Positions 1 through 10,422 of a stretch of 64,000 nucleotides of DNA are shown here, one piece after another. Below the pieces are notes generated by a model. The model did no database searches. It was not told the DNA's origin and was given only the letters and a program-made list of their open reading frames with translations. The translations under genes were made by a program, and so were the position numbers. This DNA is from Parvibaculum sp. (GTDB taxonomy: Bacteria > Pseudomonadota > Alphaproteobacteria > Parvibaculales > Parvibaculaceae): positions 248,001-312,000 of the forward strand of contig NZ_JAUSBV010000010.1 in the NCBI RefSeq assembly GCF_030651915.1, written 5' to 3'. Numbering within the stretch: the first letter of the stretch is position 1; every line of letters starts with the position of its first letter.

Positions 1-78
1 AGGCTGCGCGGCGTTGGAACGAGGCGATTGTCCATGAAGAGCTCCAGACCGGTGAGGTCTGCAGTCTAACAGCAGGCG

Positions 79-1371
79 TCAGGGTCGTGCGAGTGTCACC
101 TGCGTCACATCGATATTGCCGGAACGGAAACCCGCTTCGCAATATGCGAGGTAATATTCCCACATGCGGCGGAAGCGTTCATCGAATCCTTGGTGCTGTA
201 TTTCGGGCCATGCCGCACGGAAACGTTCGCGCCACTGGCGCAGCGTTTCGGCATAGTCGAGGCCGAATTCGAGATTGCCTGCCCAGGTCAGACCGGCGCG
301 TTGGACCTGCTGCTTCAGCACCGAAGGCGAGGGCAGCATGCCACCTGGAAAAATGTAGCGCTGAATGAAGTCCGCACGTTTCCGGTATGCTGCAAAGGAA
401 CGGTCGGCGATGGTAATGATTTGCAGGCCGGCCTGTCCACCGGGTTTCAGGCAGTTGCGTATCTTGTCGAAATAAGCTGGCCAGTATTCTTCACCAACCG
501 CTTCGAACATTTCGATCGAGGCAATGCGGTCGAAGCGCTCGTCGACGTCGCGATAGTCCTGATAGCGGATGTCGACCCGGTCGCTGAGGCCCTTCTGCTT
601 CATGCGGTCGCGGGCGAAGGCGAGCTGCTCCTTGCTGATGGTGATGCCGGTTACACGGCACCCGATTTCGCCCGCCGCATATTCGGCGAAGCCGCCCCAG
701 CCGCTACCGATCTCAAGCAGGTGGTGTTCGGGCCTGAGGTCGATGCGTTCTGCCAGCGAGCGGTACTTGTTGATCTGTGCCGACGATAAATCCTGTTCCT
801 TGTGCGCGAAGCGCGCCGAGGAATAGGTCATGGTCGGGTCGAGCCAGCGACGGTAGAAGCTATTGCCGAGATCGTAGTGATACTCGATGTTGCGCTTCGA
901 GCCGCTTTTTGAGTTGCGCCGCAGCATGTGCCCCAACCGCGCGACGAAGCGAAAGACCGGGTTGCCGGTCAGCTTTTCCTGCAACGCATCGGCGTTGCCC
1001 AGAAAAAACTCCAGAAAGGCCGTCACATTGGGGCTGTCCCACATGCCGTCGAGAAAGGCTTCGGCGGCGCCGAGATCGCCGCTTGCAAAGAAGCGCCGGG
1101 CGAGACCGAAATCGCGGATCAGCATTACGGCGTCGCTGCCCGGTTCGGTGCCCTTAAAGCGCAACTGGCGCCCGTCTGGCAGGATGACGGTTAGCGAACC
1201 GCGTCTGACGCGCAACAACAAACGGAAAGCGAGCCGGGCGAGGCGCGGGATACCGACGAGCGCAGCCAAATCAGCGGCATTGACATCGATCGGCGCCTGC
1301 TGCGCAGTGAACGCTGCATCCACGGGCGTCTCATGCGCGCCGTTGCGGGTGACAAGTGGCGAGTGCTGCAT
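79..1371 (-). CDS. cfa: Cyclopropane-fatty-acyl-phospholipid synthase family SAM methyltransferase
   Basis: ORF 79..1515; protein has EYHYDLGNSFYRRWLDPTMTYSSA and LLEIGSGWGGFAEYAA (SAM-binding) typical of CFA synthases. Internal Met at 1371 is a more likely start than 1515. Confidence 0.9.
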   Translation of the reverse strand: MQHSPLVTRNGAHETPVDAAFTAQQAPIDVNAADLAALVGIPRLARLAFRLLLRVRRGSLTVILPDGRQLRFKGTEPGSDAVMLIRDFGLARRFFASGDLGAAEAFLDGMWDSPNVTAFLEFFLGNADALQEKLTGNPVFRFVARLGHMLRRNSKSGSKRNIEYHYDLGNSFYRRWLDPTMTYSSARFAHKEQDLSSAQINKYRSLAERIDLRPEHHLLEIGSGWGGFAEYAAGEIGCRVTGITISKEQLAFARDRMKQKGLSDRVDIRYQDYRDVDERFDRIASIEMFEAVGEEYWPAYFDKIRNCLKPGGQAGLQIITIADRSFAAYRKRADFIQRYIFPGGMLPSPSVLKQQVQRAGLTWAGNLEFGLDYAETLRQWRERFRAAWPEIQHQGFDERFRRMWEYYLAYCEAGFRSGNIDVTQVTLARP

Positions 1372-1516
1372 CGCTGCGAGTCCCTCCTCCGTTCTGCCGT
1401 TGCGGGCAGTATAGGCGAATACCGGTGAATGCCCAACGCTTCCCCGCCTCATATGGCTACGGGATGTGATGGCGCATGGTTCAGTTTCGAAAGGAGTTTT
1501 GTGCGGCGCGGCCATT

Positions 1517-1550
1517 AAAAAAGGCCGGCGGGCGGTGCGCTCGCGGCCTT
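1517..1550 (-). terminator. Candidate intrinsic terminator downstream of tRNA-Asn
   Basis: aaaaaaggccg...cggcctt: on the minus strand a GC stem followed by a T run. Confidence 0.5.
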
Positions 1551-1570
1551 CTCATATACGGTCTCGAAGG

Positions 1571-1645
1571 TGGCTCCCCGGGCCGGATTCGAACCAGCGA
1601 CCAATCGGTTAACAGCCGATTGCTCTACCACTGAGCTACCGGGGA
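1571..1645 (-). tRNA. tRNA-Asn (anticodon GTT)
   Basis: Reverse complement tccccggtagctcagtggtagagcaatcggctGTTaaccgattggtcgctggttcgaatccggcccggggagCCA folds as a cloverleaf with encoded CCA. Confidence 0.95.
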
Positions 1646-1816
1646 TCACATCGAAATGGCCCCGGATGGAGCCGCCGATGAGCGGTGCATATAGCAAAGA
1701 CATTTGCCTCACGCCAGCCAAATGTCTTGTTCCTGCCACCTTTTCCCCTTATCTGCCCACAGGGGCCGGACAACCGATGGGGCCCCTCGCAAATCTTTCG
1801 GAGTGAGCAATCTGTC

Positions 1817-2092
1817 ATGGCGGCTGTGCGTCTCGGCAACAGGAAGTTCAATGTGCCGGGTACCCCCATCATTCGTGTCGTTGTGGGTATGGTGCTGATC
1901 ATCGGCGGCATGTTCGGCTTCCTGCCGGTGCTGGGCTTCTGGATGTTGCCTCTCGGTGTTGTCGTGCTTTCGGTTGACATCCACCCGGTCCGCCGTTTCA
2001 GACGACGCGTTGAGGTCTGGTGGGGTCGGCGGCGGCAGCGCAAGCGGGACCAGCGCCGGGCTACGGTGTCGTCCTCAGTCGATCCCAAGTGA
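1817..2092 (+). CDS. Small transmembrane protein (PGPGW-like)
   Basis: ORF 1685..2092, likely start ATG 1817; one hydrophobic segment VVVGMVLIIGGMFGFLPVLGFWMLPLGVVVLSVD followed by an Arg-rich tail. Confidence 0.6.
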   Translation: MAAVRLGNRKFNVPGTPIIRVVVGMVLIIGGMFGFLPVLGFWMLPLGVVVLSVDIHPVRRFRRRVEVWWGRRRQRKRDQRRATVSSSVDPK

Positions 2093-3178
2093 TCGAATCG
2101 GCCGAGCGAATGCGAAGGGCAGTCCGCTCAGCAACGCTTCCAGCATGCGCCGGTCCTGATATTCGCCATTGAGAGAGAGGCGCGGCAGGCGGCTGAGCCG
2201 CCGCGCATGTTCGGGTTTGATGAGTCCCTTGCGCGTTGTTGTCGCCGAAAGGAAGCCCAGCGCTTCTGCGCGGGCGAAGTCGGCCTCGCCGGCGGAAGTC
2301 GGATCGCCATATGGATAGGAGAAATGGCGCGGGCGGTATCCGAGCTCGGATTCCATGCGCGTCAGGCCTTGTTCAATGTCCGCCCGTCCCCGCGCGTCGG
2401 GAAGGCCGGCCTGTGCGAAATGCTCGGCTGTATGCGCCTCGATGCTCGCCAGCGGGTGCGCGGCGAGCATCCGCACTTCGTCCCAGCTCATTGCCAGTTC
2501 GCGCGTCAGCGCCTGCAGGTCCAGTCCGTGTTCGGCGGCGAGGCGCCGCACTTCGGCGCGTAGCAGGTCTTCCGGCAAGGCACGCAAGGCCCAGTAGAAC
2601 TTGTTCCATGCAGCATGTTTCTCGAAACCGTCGCGCGTGAACATCGCGATCTCGCCGTCCGGCAGCATCACGCGCACAGCAATGGACGACGCGATGATGC
2701 GCTCGAGCGCGACCCACCAGATTTCGGCTGTTCCGTCCGGCAAGCCAGTCGTCAGATAGACCGTGAACGGAACGCTGTGGCGCTCGAAAACGGGCAGGGC
2801 GTCGGTGAGGTTATCGCGATAGCCGTCATCGAGCGTGAAAACAGCGAAACGTTCCGAGACATCGCCCTCTTTGAGACGCGTCACCGCTTCGTCGAGGCTC
2901 AGACAGACATAGCCGCGCTCGCGGACAAGGCGGATCGTTTCATCCAGGAAGCCGGGGGTGATTTCGAGCAGCCGATTGGGGGCGAAGTCAGTGTCGTCCG
3001 GTTCGCGCACGCGATGGAGCATGAAGATGACACCGATCCCGGCCAGTGACAGTGGAGCAAGGCGAACGGCGCCGCTGGCATGCAGAGCCAGCAGCGCCCG
3101 GCCCATGGCCATCGGTTTTCGATATGTCCCTAATTCCAAAGTGGTCATTCCTGGAGCCTGAGAGAGCGCGGGTTGCAT
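2075..3178 (-). CDS. Polysaccharide deacetylase (NodB-like) family protein
   Basis: FTLDDGYRDNLTDALPVFERHSVPFTVYLTTGL and HFSYPYGDP are NodB-homology motifs. Confidence 0.85.
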   Translation of the reverse strand: MQPALSQAPGMTTLELGTYRKPMAMGRALLALHASGAVRLAPLSLAGIGVIFMLHRVREPDDTDFAPNRLLEITPGFLDETIRLVRERGYVCLSLDEAVTRLKEGDVSERFAVFTLDDGYRDNLTDALPVFERHSVPFTVYLTTGLPDGTAEIWWVALERIIASSIAVRVMLPDGEIAMFTRDGFEKHAAWNKFYWALRALPEDLLRAEVRRLAAEHGLDLQALTRELAMSWDEVRMLAAHPLASIEAHTAEHFAQAGLPDARGRADIEQGLTRMESELGYRPRHFSYPYGDPTSAGEADFARAEALGFLSATTTRKGLIKPEHARRLSRLPRLSLNGEYQDRRMLEALLSGLPFAFARPIRSLGID

Positions 3179-3323
3179 TCTGGCGCGAAAAGGTTAACGC
3201 GATTCCACTTTGCACGGGCCTTGCAGATAGATCGGCAAGGCAGGGATGTGCGTCCGAAATCGAGAAAAATCACGCCACTTGCTGACCGGAAAGACCAAGA
3301 CCAGCGTGGCGAGGCCCCCCCAA

Positions 3324-4597
3324 TGACGCCGCTGACCCGACCCATTGCCGATAAAGCCGGCATTGCGACGATGCCGGAGACCGAAACACACGAATCCGCC
3401 CGGATTCTGGCCGGTCCGTGGACCGAAAACGCCGCCGTCGGTCCCGATGTGCTGCTTTCGGTTCATGAAGATTTCGAGCCCCTGAAGGCCGTTTGGCAGC
3501 AACTGGAGCAGACGGGCGACTGCACGCCCTTTCAGACCTATGCCTGGCTGACGGCATGGCAGCGCCATATCGGGACAAATCAGGGCGTCCGGCCGACGAT
3601 TGTCGTTGGTTGGGACAGTGCGGGTGGGGCGTTGTTCATCCTGCCGCTGGCTGTCCGGAGCGGCTTCTTCTGCAATCGCCTGTCGTGGCTCGGCGGCGAT
3701 CTTTGCGACTATCAGGGGCCCCTTCTCTCGAAAAACTTCCAGAAATGCGTCGGCTCCGATCGGTTTCCGGCGCTATGGGCGCAGATACGTGGGCTGCTGC
3801 CCGTCCATCATGTCGTGGCGCTGGACCGGATGCCGGAGCAAGTCGGCGCGCAACCCAATCCGTTCATGGCGCTGGCCGGAAATCGCCCTCACGCCTGTTT
3901 CGCCCACAAGACGATGCTCAAATCCGACTGGAACAGCTACTACGGCGAAAAGCGTTCGTCGGCGAGCCGGAAGCGTGACAAGCAGAAGCGCCGCAAGACC
4001 GAAGAGTTCGGTGCTGTGTCGCTGGTGACGCCGCAAACGGCGACAGAACGATTGCGCGCGCTTGACGTGTTGATGGCGCAGAAGGCCGTGGCGTTTGCCC
4101 GCATGGGCGTTGCCAATCTCTTCGACAAGCCCGGCTACCGGGACTTCTATCGCGATCTGGCGACCAGTGCCGATGCGGGCGACATGGTTCACATTTGCTA
4201 TCTCGACGTCGGCGGCACCATTGCGGCGGCGAACTGGGGCGTCAGCTTTGGCGGGCGCTATTCCTATGTGCTTGCCAGTTATGACGAAACAACCGAAGCG
4301 GCCAAATACGGTCCCGGCGTGATTCAGCTCATGGAATTGATGGCCCATGCGACGGCCACTGGTCACAGCGAGTTTGACTTCACGATTGGTGACGAGGCCT
4401 ACAAGGAGCAGTGGTGTGAGGTCGAAATTCGCCTCCACGACCATTTTGAACCCAACAACCTGATCGGCTGGTTCGGTGTCGTGCCTGAAATCGCCCATGC
4501 CTTCGCTAAACGTTTCATCAAGCAGAGCCCGCTACTTTGGCACTGGTTTACCCGGTTACGCGCCGCTGCTGCCTCCTTGCGGGCTGCCGGGGCCTGA
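3324..4597 (+). CDS. GNAT/FemAB-like (BioF2-type acetyltransferase domain) protein, EPS-associated
   Basis: ORF 3173..4597; PFQTYAWLTAWQRHIG, SASRKRDKQKRRKTEEFG and EFDFTIGDEAYKEQWCE are typical of this acyltransferase family. Exact start uncertain. Confidence 0.75.
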
Positions 4598-4608
4598 GGG
4601 CTTGCTTA

Positions 4609-5988
4609 ATGAGTGTTAACGCGTTTCCGCAACCGCTGAGGCGGATCGGCGAGACCATCGCCGCGAGGCTTGGCGACGGCCATCTTGCCGGCGTCGTGCG
4701 CGGTGCTGCGTTCGTGATGGGTATTCGCGTCGCCGGCGCGGCGATCGCCCTTCTCAGTCAGGTGCTGCTGGCGCGTTGGATGGGCGTCTATGAGTATGGC
4801 GTTTTTGCCTATGTCTGGGTCTGGGTGATCATACTCGGCATTATCGTGCCGATGGGATTCGGTACCTCGGTGCTGCGCTTCGTGCCCGAATACCGCGCCA
4901 AGGCGAAATGGCACCGCCTGTCCGGCATGCTGTCGGCATCGTTTTATATCGTTCTGGCGTTTGGCGTTGTGACCGCGCTTGTTGGTATCGGTATCCTCTG
5001 GGCGGTGCGCGACCATATCGAAAGCTTCTACGTGCTGCCTTTGGTTGTCGGATTGCTATGCGTGCCGGCCTTTGCCTTGATGGACTGGCAGGAGGGGGCG
5101 GCGCGCGCTTTCGGCTGGGTCAACCTGGCTTATATCCCGGCCTACGTCATTCGGCCGCTCGCCATCGTTGCTTTCGCCGGCGGAATTCTTCTGTTCTCCG
5201 GAACGCCGACGGGACTGCAGGTGACGATGGGTGCGCTGGCAGCGACTGTGCTGACGCTGATTGGTCAGCGCGTGATGCTGACGCGCCGCGTCGCACAAAC
5301 GATGCCACGCGCCAAACCTGTCTTTCATGTCCGGCACTGGGTTGCGATCTCGGCGCCGCTGGTGCTGGTCGAAGGACTGTTCCTCGTTCTTGTCAACACC
5401 GACGTCCTGCTGCTCGGGTATTTTGTTGATCCGGACGAGATCGGTATCTATTTCGCGGTCACGCGTATCGCCAATCTGATGGCCTTCATTTGCTTTGCAT
5501 TGTCGGCGCTGGCGGTACCGAAGTTCGCCGAACTCTATGCTGCCGGCAAGCACGATGAACTGCAGACCTTCATGCATGGTGTGATCCAATGGGTCTTCTG
5601 GCCGACGCTTGCGGCTGGCTTGTTCCTGCTGGCAATCGGCGAGTTCGCGCTCGGGCTCTTCGGTGACGGGTTTGCTGCCGGTTATTCGGTGTTATGGCTC
5701 CTGATGCTTGGATTCCTGGCGCGCGCGGCTACGGGGCCGATCGAATATCTGCTCAACATGACGGGCAATCAGAACGCAACCGCAATCGCCTATAGTTGTG
5801 CGGCGGTACTGAACGTGGCGCTCAATCTGATCCTTGTGCCGCGCTTCGGCCTGGAGGGGGCGGCTGCCTCGACGGCTATCTCCATTATTCTTGCCACCCT
5901 CTGGCTCGCCGTCATCGTGCGACGGCGGCTCGGTATCACGGCGTTCGTATTCGCCGGCTTTCGGATTCGCAAGTTGGCGGCCGTCTGA
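4609..5988 (+). CDS. Oligosaccharide flippase family protein (Wzx/MATE-like)
   Basis: Many hydrophobic TM segments; AIALLSQVLLARWMGVYEYGVFAYVW is a typical flippase N-terminus; ORF 4537..5988. Confidence 0.85.
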   Translation: MSVNAFPQPLRRIGETIAARLGDGHLAGVVRGAAFVMGIRVAGAAIALLSQVLLARWMGVYEYGVFAYVWVWVIILGIIVPMGFGTSVLRFVPEYRAKAKWHRLSGMLSASFYIVLAFGVVTALVGIGILWAVRDHIESFYVLPLVVGLLCVPAFALMDWQEGAARAFGWVNLAYIPAYVIRPLAIVAFAGGILLFSGTPTGLQVTMGALAATVLTLIGQRVMLTRRVAQTMPRAKPVFHVRHWVAISAPLVLVEGLFLVLVNTDVLLLGYFVDPDEIGIYFAVTRIANLMAFICFALSALAVPKFAELYAAGKHDELQTFMHGVIQWVFWPTLAAGLFLLAIGEFALGLFGDGFAAGYSVLWLLMLGFLARAATGPIEYLLNMTGNQNATAIAYSCAAVLNVALNLILVPRFGLEGAAASTAISIILATLWLAVIVRRRLGITAFVFAGFRIRKLAAV

Positions 5989-6008
5989 AGGTCAGAACAG
6001 GAAAGCGC

Positions 6009-7301
6009 ATGACTGATATTCGCCGGCACACACTGTTTTCCGGACTCGGTTTTTCGCGCAGCGAAAACATCTTGCCGCTTTCCGTCGAGCGGTTGAGCCA
6101 TGCCGCGCGTTATGCCTATGACAGGCCGCCTTCCGCAGACATCGTGGTGCTGGAAAGCGCTGACGCGATGGGTCCCTATCTCGAAAACATCGACGAACTT
6201 GCGCAGGCGTCCGTCGACACCAACGTGCAGTTCGAGAGTGCAACCCTGGCGGCTTCGATGGAGCACCTGCAAGGCCGGGCCGCGGCGCAGGTCGCGCTGG
6301 TCTGGAGTGAACCTGGCCGCGACAACAGGCGAATGCTGCTTGGTGTTTTCCCCTTCAGAATTGTGCGGGGCCATTTTGGCCTGCCGGTCCCGGTCTGGTC
6401 GCTATGGGAGCACATCCACAGCTACACCGTCACACCATTGGTTCGGTCCGGACACGAGCGTCACGCTGTGCGGCGTTTCCTTGACTTTGCCGATCAATCC
6501 GGCGCGGCGCTGGTGCGCTTTCCACTGTTTGAAGTCGCGGGGGCCTTTGATACCGCGCTCGAAGAGGTGTTGCGGGAGCGAAAACGTGCGTGGCTCGAAA
6601 CCGATCGACATGAACGTGCCTTCCTGCGGTCCGATCTTGATGAAGACGCTTATCTGGCTGCGCATATCCGCAAGAAAAAGCGGAAGGAGTTTTCGCGATT
6701 GTGGAACCGGCTGGCCGAACAAGGTCAGCTCGCCTTTGTCGCGCATGATGGCGGCGCGGATCCAGTTGCCTGGGTGCAGCGGTTTCTGACCCTCGAGGCG
6801 GGGGGGTGGAAAGGCAGACGCGGTACGGCCATGAAGCTGCGTCGCAACGAGCGAGCGTGGTTCGAGACTATTTGTGCAGGCGCGCAGGCGCAGAAAAAAC
6901 TCATCTGCACTGAACTGACGCTGGACGGCCGACCGATCGCCATGCTGGCGAGCTTTCGCTCAGGCCCGGGCCTCTATACGTTCAAAATCGCCTTTGACGA
7001 AATCTATGGAAAGTATTCGCCCGGGACGTTGCTGATGCTGAAAGGCATCGGCGCGTTCCTGCGTGACGATCGGATCGAATGGGTCGATTCCTGCGCCATG
7101 CCTGGTCACCCGATGATCGATCATATCTGGGCGCAGCGTCGGACGATGCGCAGTGTAACCGTTTCGACGTGCCATCGCGCCAGCCCGGCGTTTCTGTCCT
7201 ACAGCGCCGCCATGACACGCTTCGCCGAACAAGCGCGGGAAAAGCTGCGTTTTCTCTACCGTCGAATTCGCAAGGAGATCGAGAATGACCAGGCTCATTG
7301 A
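6009..7301 (+). CDS. Second GNAT/FemAB-like acyltransferase, EPS-associated
   Basis: ORF 5796..7301, likely start ATG 6009; IRKKKRKEFSRLWNRLAEQG, LTLEAGGWKGRRGTAM and DEIYGKYSPGTLLMLKGI match acetyltransferase_6/CelD-like proteins. Confidence 0.75.
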   Translation: MTDIRRHTLFSGLGFSRSENILPLSVERLSHAARYAYDRPPSADIVVLESADAMGPYLENIDELAQASVDTNVQFESATLAASMEHLQGRAAAQVALVWSEPGRDNRRMLLGVFPFRIVRGHFGLPVPVWSLWEHIHSYTVTPLVRSGHERHAVRRFLDFADQSGAALVRFPLFEVAGAFDTALEEVLRERKRAWLETDRHERAFLRSDLDEDAYLAAHIRKKKRKEFSRLWNRLAEQGQLAFVAHDGGADPVAWVQRFLTLEAGGWKGRRGTAMKLRRNERAWFETICAGAQAQKKLICTELTLDGRPIAMLASFRSGPGLYTFKIAFDEIYGKYSPGTLLMLKGIGAFLRDDRIEWVDSCAMPGHPMIDHIWAQRRTMRSVTVSTCHRASPAFLSYSAAMTRFAEQAREKLRFLYRRIRKEIENDQAH

Positions 7302-8193
7302 AATCGAACCGGGCACCGTGTCATCGTCATTGCCGGAGGCGAGCTTCCGGATTTGCCACCATCTGGCCGATCATCCGTTGTTCCAACTCGATCGTCTGGC
7401 ACGTCTCGCAGCCTCGCTGCCCGCCGACCGGATCGAATTCAACGGTCCGGTGGAGCCGAACCAGGATCCGAATCGGACGCCGTCCAATGGCTTGACGCCC
7501 GAGGAAACGGTTCGGCGCATCGAGCATGCGAAGTCGTGGATGGTCATCAAAAACGCCGAGGGCGATCCGGAATACAAGGCATTGCTCGACGCCTGCCTTG
7601 ATCAGGCAGCCGAACAGACCGGGGGGCTGATGGGCGGTGCACTCGATCGGCAAGCCTTCATTTTTGTGACATCGCCGGGCAACGTGACGCCATTTCATTC
7701 GGATCCGGAGCAGAATTTCCTGCTGCAGATTCGTGGTTCCAAACGCATGTCGCTATTTGACCATCGCGACAGGGAGGTCGTCAGCGCTGAAGATTCGGAG
7801 CTTTTTCCCGGCAAGCATCGCAACCTGCCATATCGCGATGAGCTGGAGGCCAAGGCGACGCATCGGCAGATTGCGCCTGGCGAGGGCCTCTTCGTGCCGA
7901 TCTTCGATCCGCATTGGGTCAAGAACGGCGATGCAGTGTCGATTTCATTTTCGATTACCTGGCAGACGGAAGAAACGCGGCGGCTCGTGAGGCTTTCCTA
8001 TGTCAATGCAGTTCTGCGCAAATTTGGTTGGCCGCAAGCGCCTGCTGGCGCCAATATGGCTTGGGACTGGGTCAAGATCGCGGCCTATCAGGCGCTGCGT
8101 CCCATCTACGATGCGGTCAAGAAGCTGGTTGGTGACCGCCGAAGGGCGCTCGCCATTTTTCTGGGGCGCAAAGCGAGTGGCGCTGTGGCCTGA
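7285..8193 (+). CDS. Cupin-like/JmjC-type (Fe(II)/2-oxoglutarate oxygenase-like) protein
   Basis: FHSDPEQNFLLQIRGSKRMSLFDH (HxD) and LFVPIFDPHWVKNGDAVSISFSITWQ (distal His) give a JmjC-like facial triad layout. Confidence 0.7.
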   Translation: MTRLIEIEPGTVSSSLPEASFRICHHLADHPLFQLDRLARLAASLPADRIEFNGPVEPNQDPNRTPSNGLTPEETVRRIEHAKSWMVIKNAEGDPEYKALLDACLDQAAEQTGGLMGGALDRQAFIFVTSPGNVTPFHSDPEQNFLLQIRGSKRMSLFDHRDREVVSAEDSELFPGKHRNLPYRDELEAKATHRQIAPGEGLFVPIFDPHWVKNGDAVSISFSITWQTEETRRLVRLSYVNAVLRKFGWPQAPAGANMAWDWVKIAAYQALRPIYDAVKKLVGDRRRALAIFLGRKASGAVA

Positions 8194-8205
8194 ATATTCG
8201 CTGGC

Positions 8206-10422
8206 CTAGCGTAAGGCGAGGCGGCGGCGCGGTGCGCGCGCAGGATATTCCTCGATCACCGTGTCGGTGTAGCGCCGATACCGCTTGATGTCGACGCGTG
8301 TCAGCAGGATGCCGACGCGGCGGCTGCTCGCGGCCGAGAGCAACTTCAGCACATGGGCAACAACCTGTCGGCTCGTCGAAGACCATCGTACGACAAGAAT
8401 GGTGACGTCTGAAAGTTTGGTCAGGACCTGAGCGTCGGCGGCAGCCATGGCTGCGGGCGAGTCGATGATGACATAGTCGTAGGTTTGCTGGAGCGCCGAC
8501 AATACCCACTGCATTTGCGGTGATGCCAGCGCAGCCGTCGGGTTGGCAAGAGGCGAACCGGCCTGCAGCAGATGTGCGGGGCTTCCGGGTTCCGACCGGA
8601 TGACATGCTGAAAGGCGGCGCGACCGGTCAGCAGTTCCGACAACCCGGGGAGCGGTGCCGCGCCGAGGGCAAGATGAAGGGCAGGTGCGCGCATGTCAGC
8701 GTCGATAATGATCGTGCGATGTCCGCCCATCGCAAAGACGCGCGCAAGGCTGGCGGCAGTCGATGTTTTTCCTTCACCGGCGACCGATGACGTGACGAGG
8801 ACGGTGCGCGCGCGGCGATTGCCGATGCGCGCCATCAACACGTTGCCTTGCAGTGCCCGAATTGCCTCGGCATAGAGGCCGTTGGGATCGCGGATCAGGT
8901 CGCTCGCCGGTGCGCGCGCGCCGGCGCGGGGATCAAGCTCGGGCGTCAAGCCCAGAAAGGGCATCCCGGTCGCGCGCTCGATCTGTTCGCCGATCCGGAA
9001 TCCGCGTGCAAAAACTTCGATCAGGAACACGACGAGAAAGGCAAGGATCAGTCCGGCTGCGGCGCCGAGCATTAACGTCGGCCCTGTGCGGGGCGATGTG
9101 GGCTCGGTCGGCTGCTGGGCGCGGGAGACGATGCGCGCGTTGGCGGATTGCGTGTCGGCTTCGGCGCGAGCCTTGGCTTCCTCATAACGGCGGAGGAAGG
9201 ACTCCAGAAGTGCCCGGTTGGTATCGGCTTCGCGCTGCAGCGCCCGGAGTTTCACGTCATCCTGATTGAGCTGGGCGGTACGGCGCTGTGCACGATTGAG
9301 ATTCTCGCGGACGGCCGCGACGCGTGCATTGACGACGCGTGCTTCGTTTTCCAGCGCTTCGATTACCTTGTAGACCTCCTTCTCGATCTGCGTTTCGAGG
9401 TCGGCGAGGTTGGCCTGCGATTCCAGCATCCGCGGATGTGTCGGCAGCAGCGTTTCCGACATTTGGGCGATTTGCGCCCGCAGCGCGACTTCCTGTTGGC
9501 GCAGGTTCTGGATCAATGGCGATTGCAGCACTTCTGCGGCCGAATTGACCGCGTTGCCGGAGGCAACCAGATTGCGCGCGTTGGACAGTTTGGCCTGCGC
9601 GGCCGCGCGATCTGCCTCGGCCACCGAGAGCTGGCTGTTGAGGTCGGTCAGTTGCTGTTGCGGGACCGTCGATCCGTTTGTGAGAAACAGACCGGACTCG
9701 GTTCGGAAGTCCTCGACAGCCGCTTCCGATTCCTGAACCTTGACGCGCAGTTCGTCGATTTGATGCGCGAGCCAGCGTGTTGCCTCGCTGTTGACGTTGG
9801 CTTTTTCCTCGATCTGTTGCGCGATGTAGAGATCGGCCAGGCGATTGGGAATCGCGGCGGCCATGCGCGGATCGGTCGAGGTGAAGAGGATTGCGATGAC
9901 GCGCGAATTTGACTTCTGGAAGATTTCCAGCCGCGCCAGTACTTGATTGGCGATTTCCTCGATATCGGTAACCGGGTTGTGTTCGCGCAGTCTGAAGGCA
10001 ATGACAACGCGGTCCATGAACCCCGGCTGGCGCAGCGCCGGATTGAACTCGGCATTTGCCCCCAAGCCCAGATCCTGAATGAGTTGCGCAATCAGGCGGC
10101 GCGACGTCATGATCTGAATTTCGCTCTGCAGCGTCTCGCTGTCCGGCAGAGGGCTGCTGACGTCAATGTCGAATGTCGAGATTTCGCCGGTGCGGGGCGC
10201 GAGCATGACGCGGGTTTCGACCGTGAAGGTCGGCGTCGCAGTCGCGAGCCAGAAGAGCACCAGGGTCATGAAACCGGCGAAGACGACGATGACGATTTCC
10301 TTGCGCGCCCAGATGCCGCGCAGAATATCCCAGGGCGAGATGTCGCCGCTTGCGCCTTCGCCGGGCGCAGTGCGGCGCCTGTCGCCGAAGGTCACAGCCT
10401 GATTCATCTGGGTATCGGTCAT
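8206..10422 (-). CDS. Polysaccharide chain-length determinant / tyrosine autokinase (Wzc/ExoP-like)
   Basis: Wzz domain at the N-terminus, long coiled coil, Walker A TSSVAGEGKTSTAASLARVFA, Walker A' TIIIDADMRAP and DYVIIDSPA. ORF extends to 10488; Met at 10422 likely start. Confidence 0.9.
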   Translation of the reverse strand: MTDTQMNQAVTFGDRRRTAPGEGASGDISPWDILRGIWARKEIVIVVFAGFMTLVLFWLATATPTFTVETRVMLAPRTGEISTFDIDVSSPLPDSETLQSEIQIMTSRRLIAQLIQDLGLGANAEFNPALRQPGFMDRVVIAFRLREHNPVTDIEEIANQVLARLEIFQKSNSRVIAILFTSTDPRMAAAIPNRLADLYIAQQIEEKANVNSEATRWLAHQIDELRVKVQESEAAVEDFRTESGLFLTNGSTVPQQQLTDLNSQLSVAEADRAAAQAKLSNARNLVASGNAVNSAAEVLQSPLIQNLRQQEVALRAQIAQMSETLLPTHPRMLESQANLADLETQIEKEVYKVIEALENEARVVNARVAAVRENLNRAQRRTAQLNQDDVKLRALQREADTNRALLESFLRRYEEAKARAEADTQSANARIVSRAQQPTEPTSPRTGPTLMLGAAAGLILAFLVVFLIEVFARGFRIGEQIERATGMPFLGLTPELDPRAGARAPASDLIRDPNGLYAEAIRALQGNVLMARIGNRRARTVLVTSSVAGEGKTSTAASLARVFAMGGHRTIIIDADMRAPALHLALGAAPLPGLSELLTGRAAFQHVIRSEPGSPAHLLQAGSPLANPTAALASPQMQWVLSALQQTYDYVIIDSPAAMAAADAQVLTKLSDVTILVVRWSSTSRQVVAHVLKLLSAASSRRVGILLTRVDIKRYRRYTDTVIEEYPARAPRRRLALR

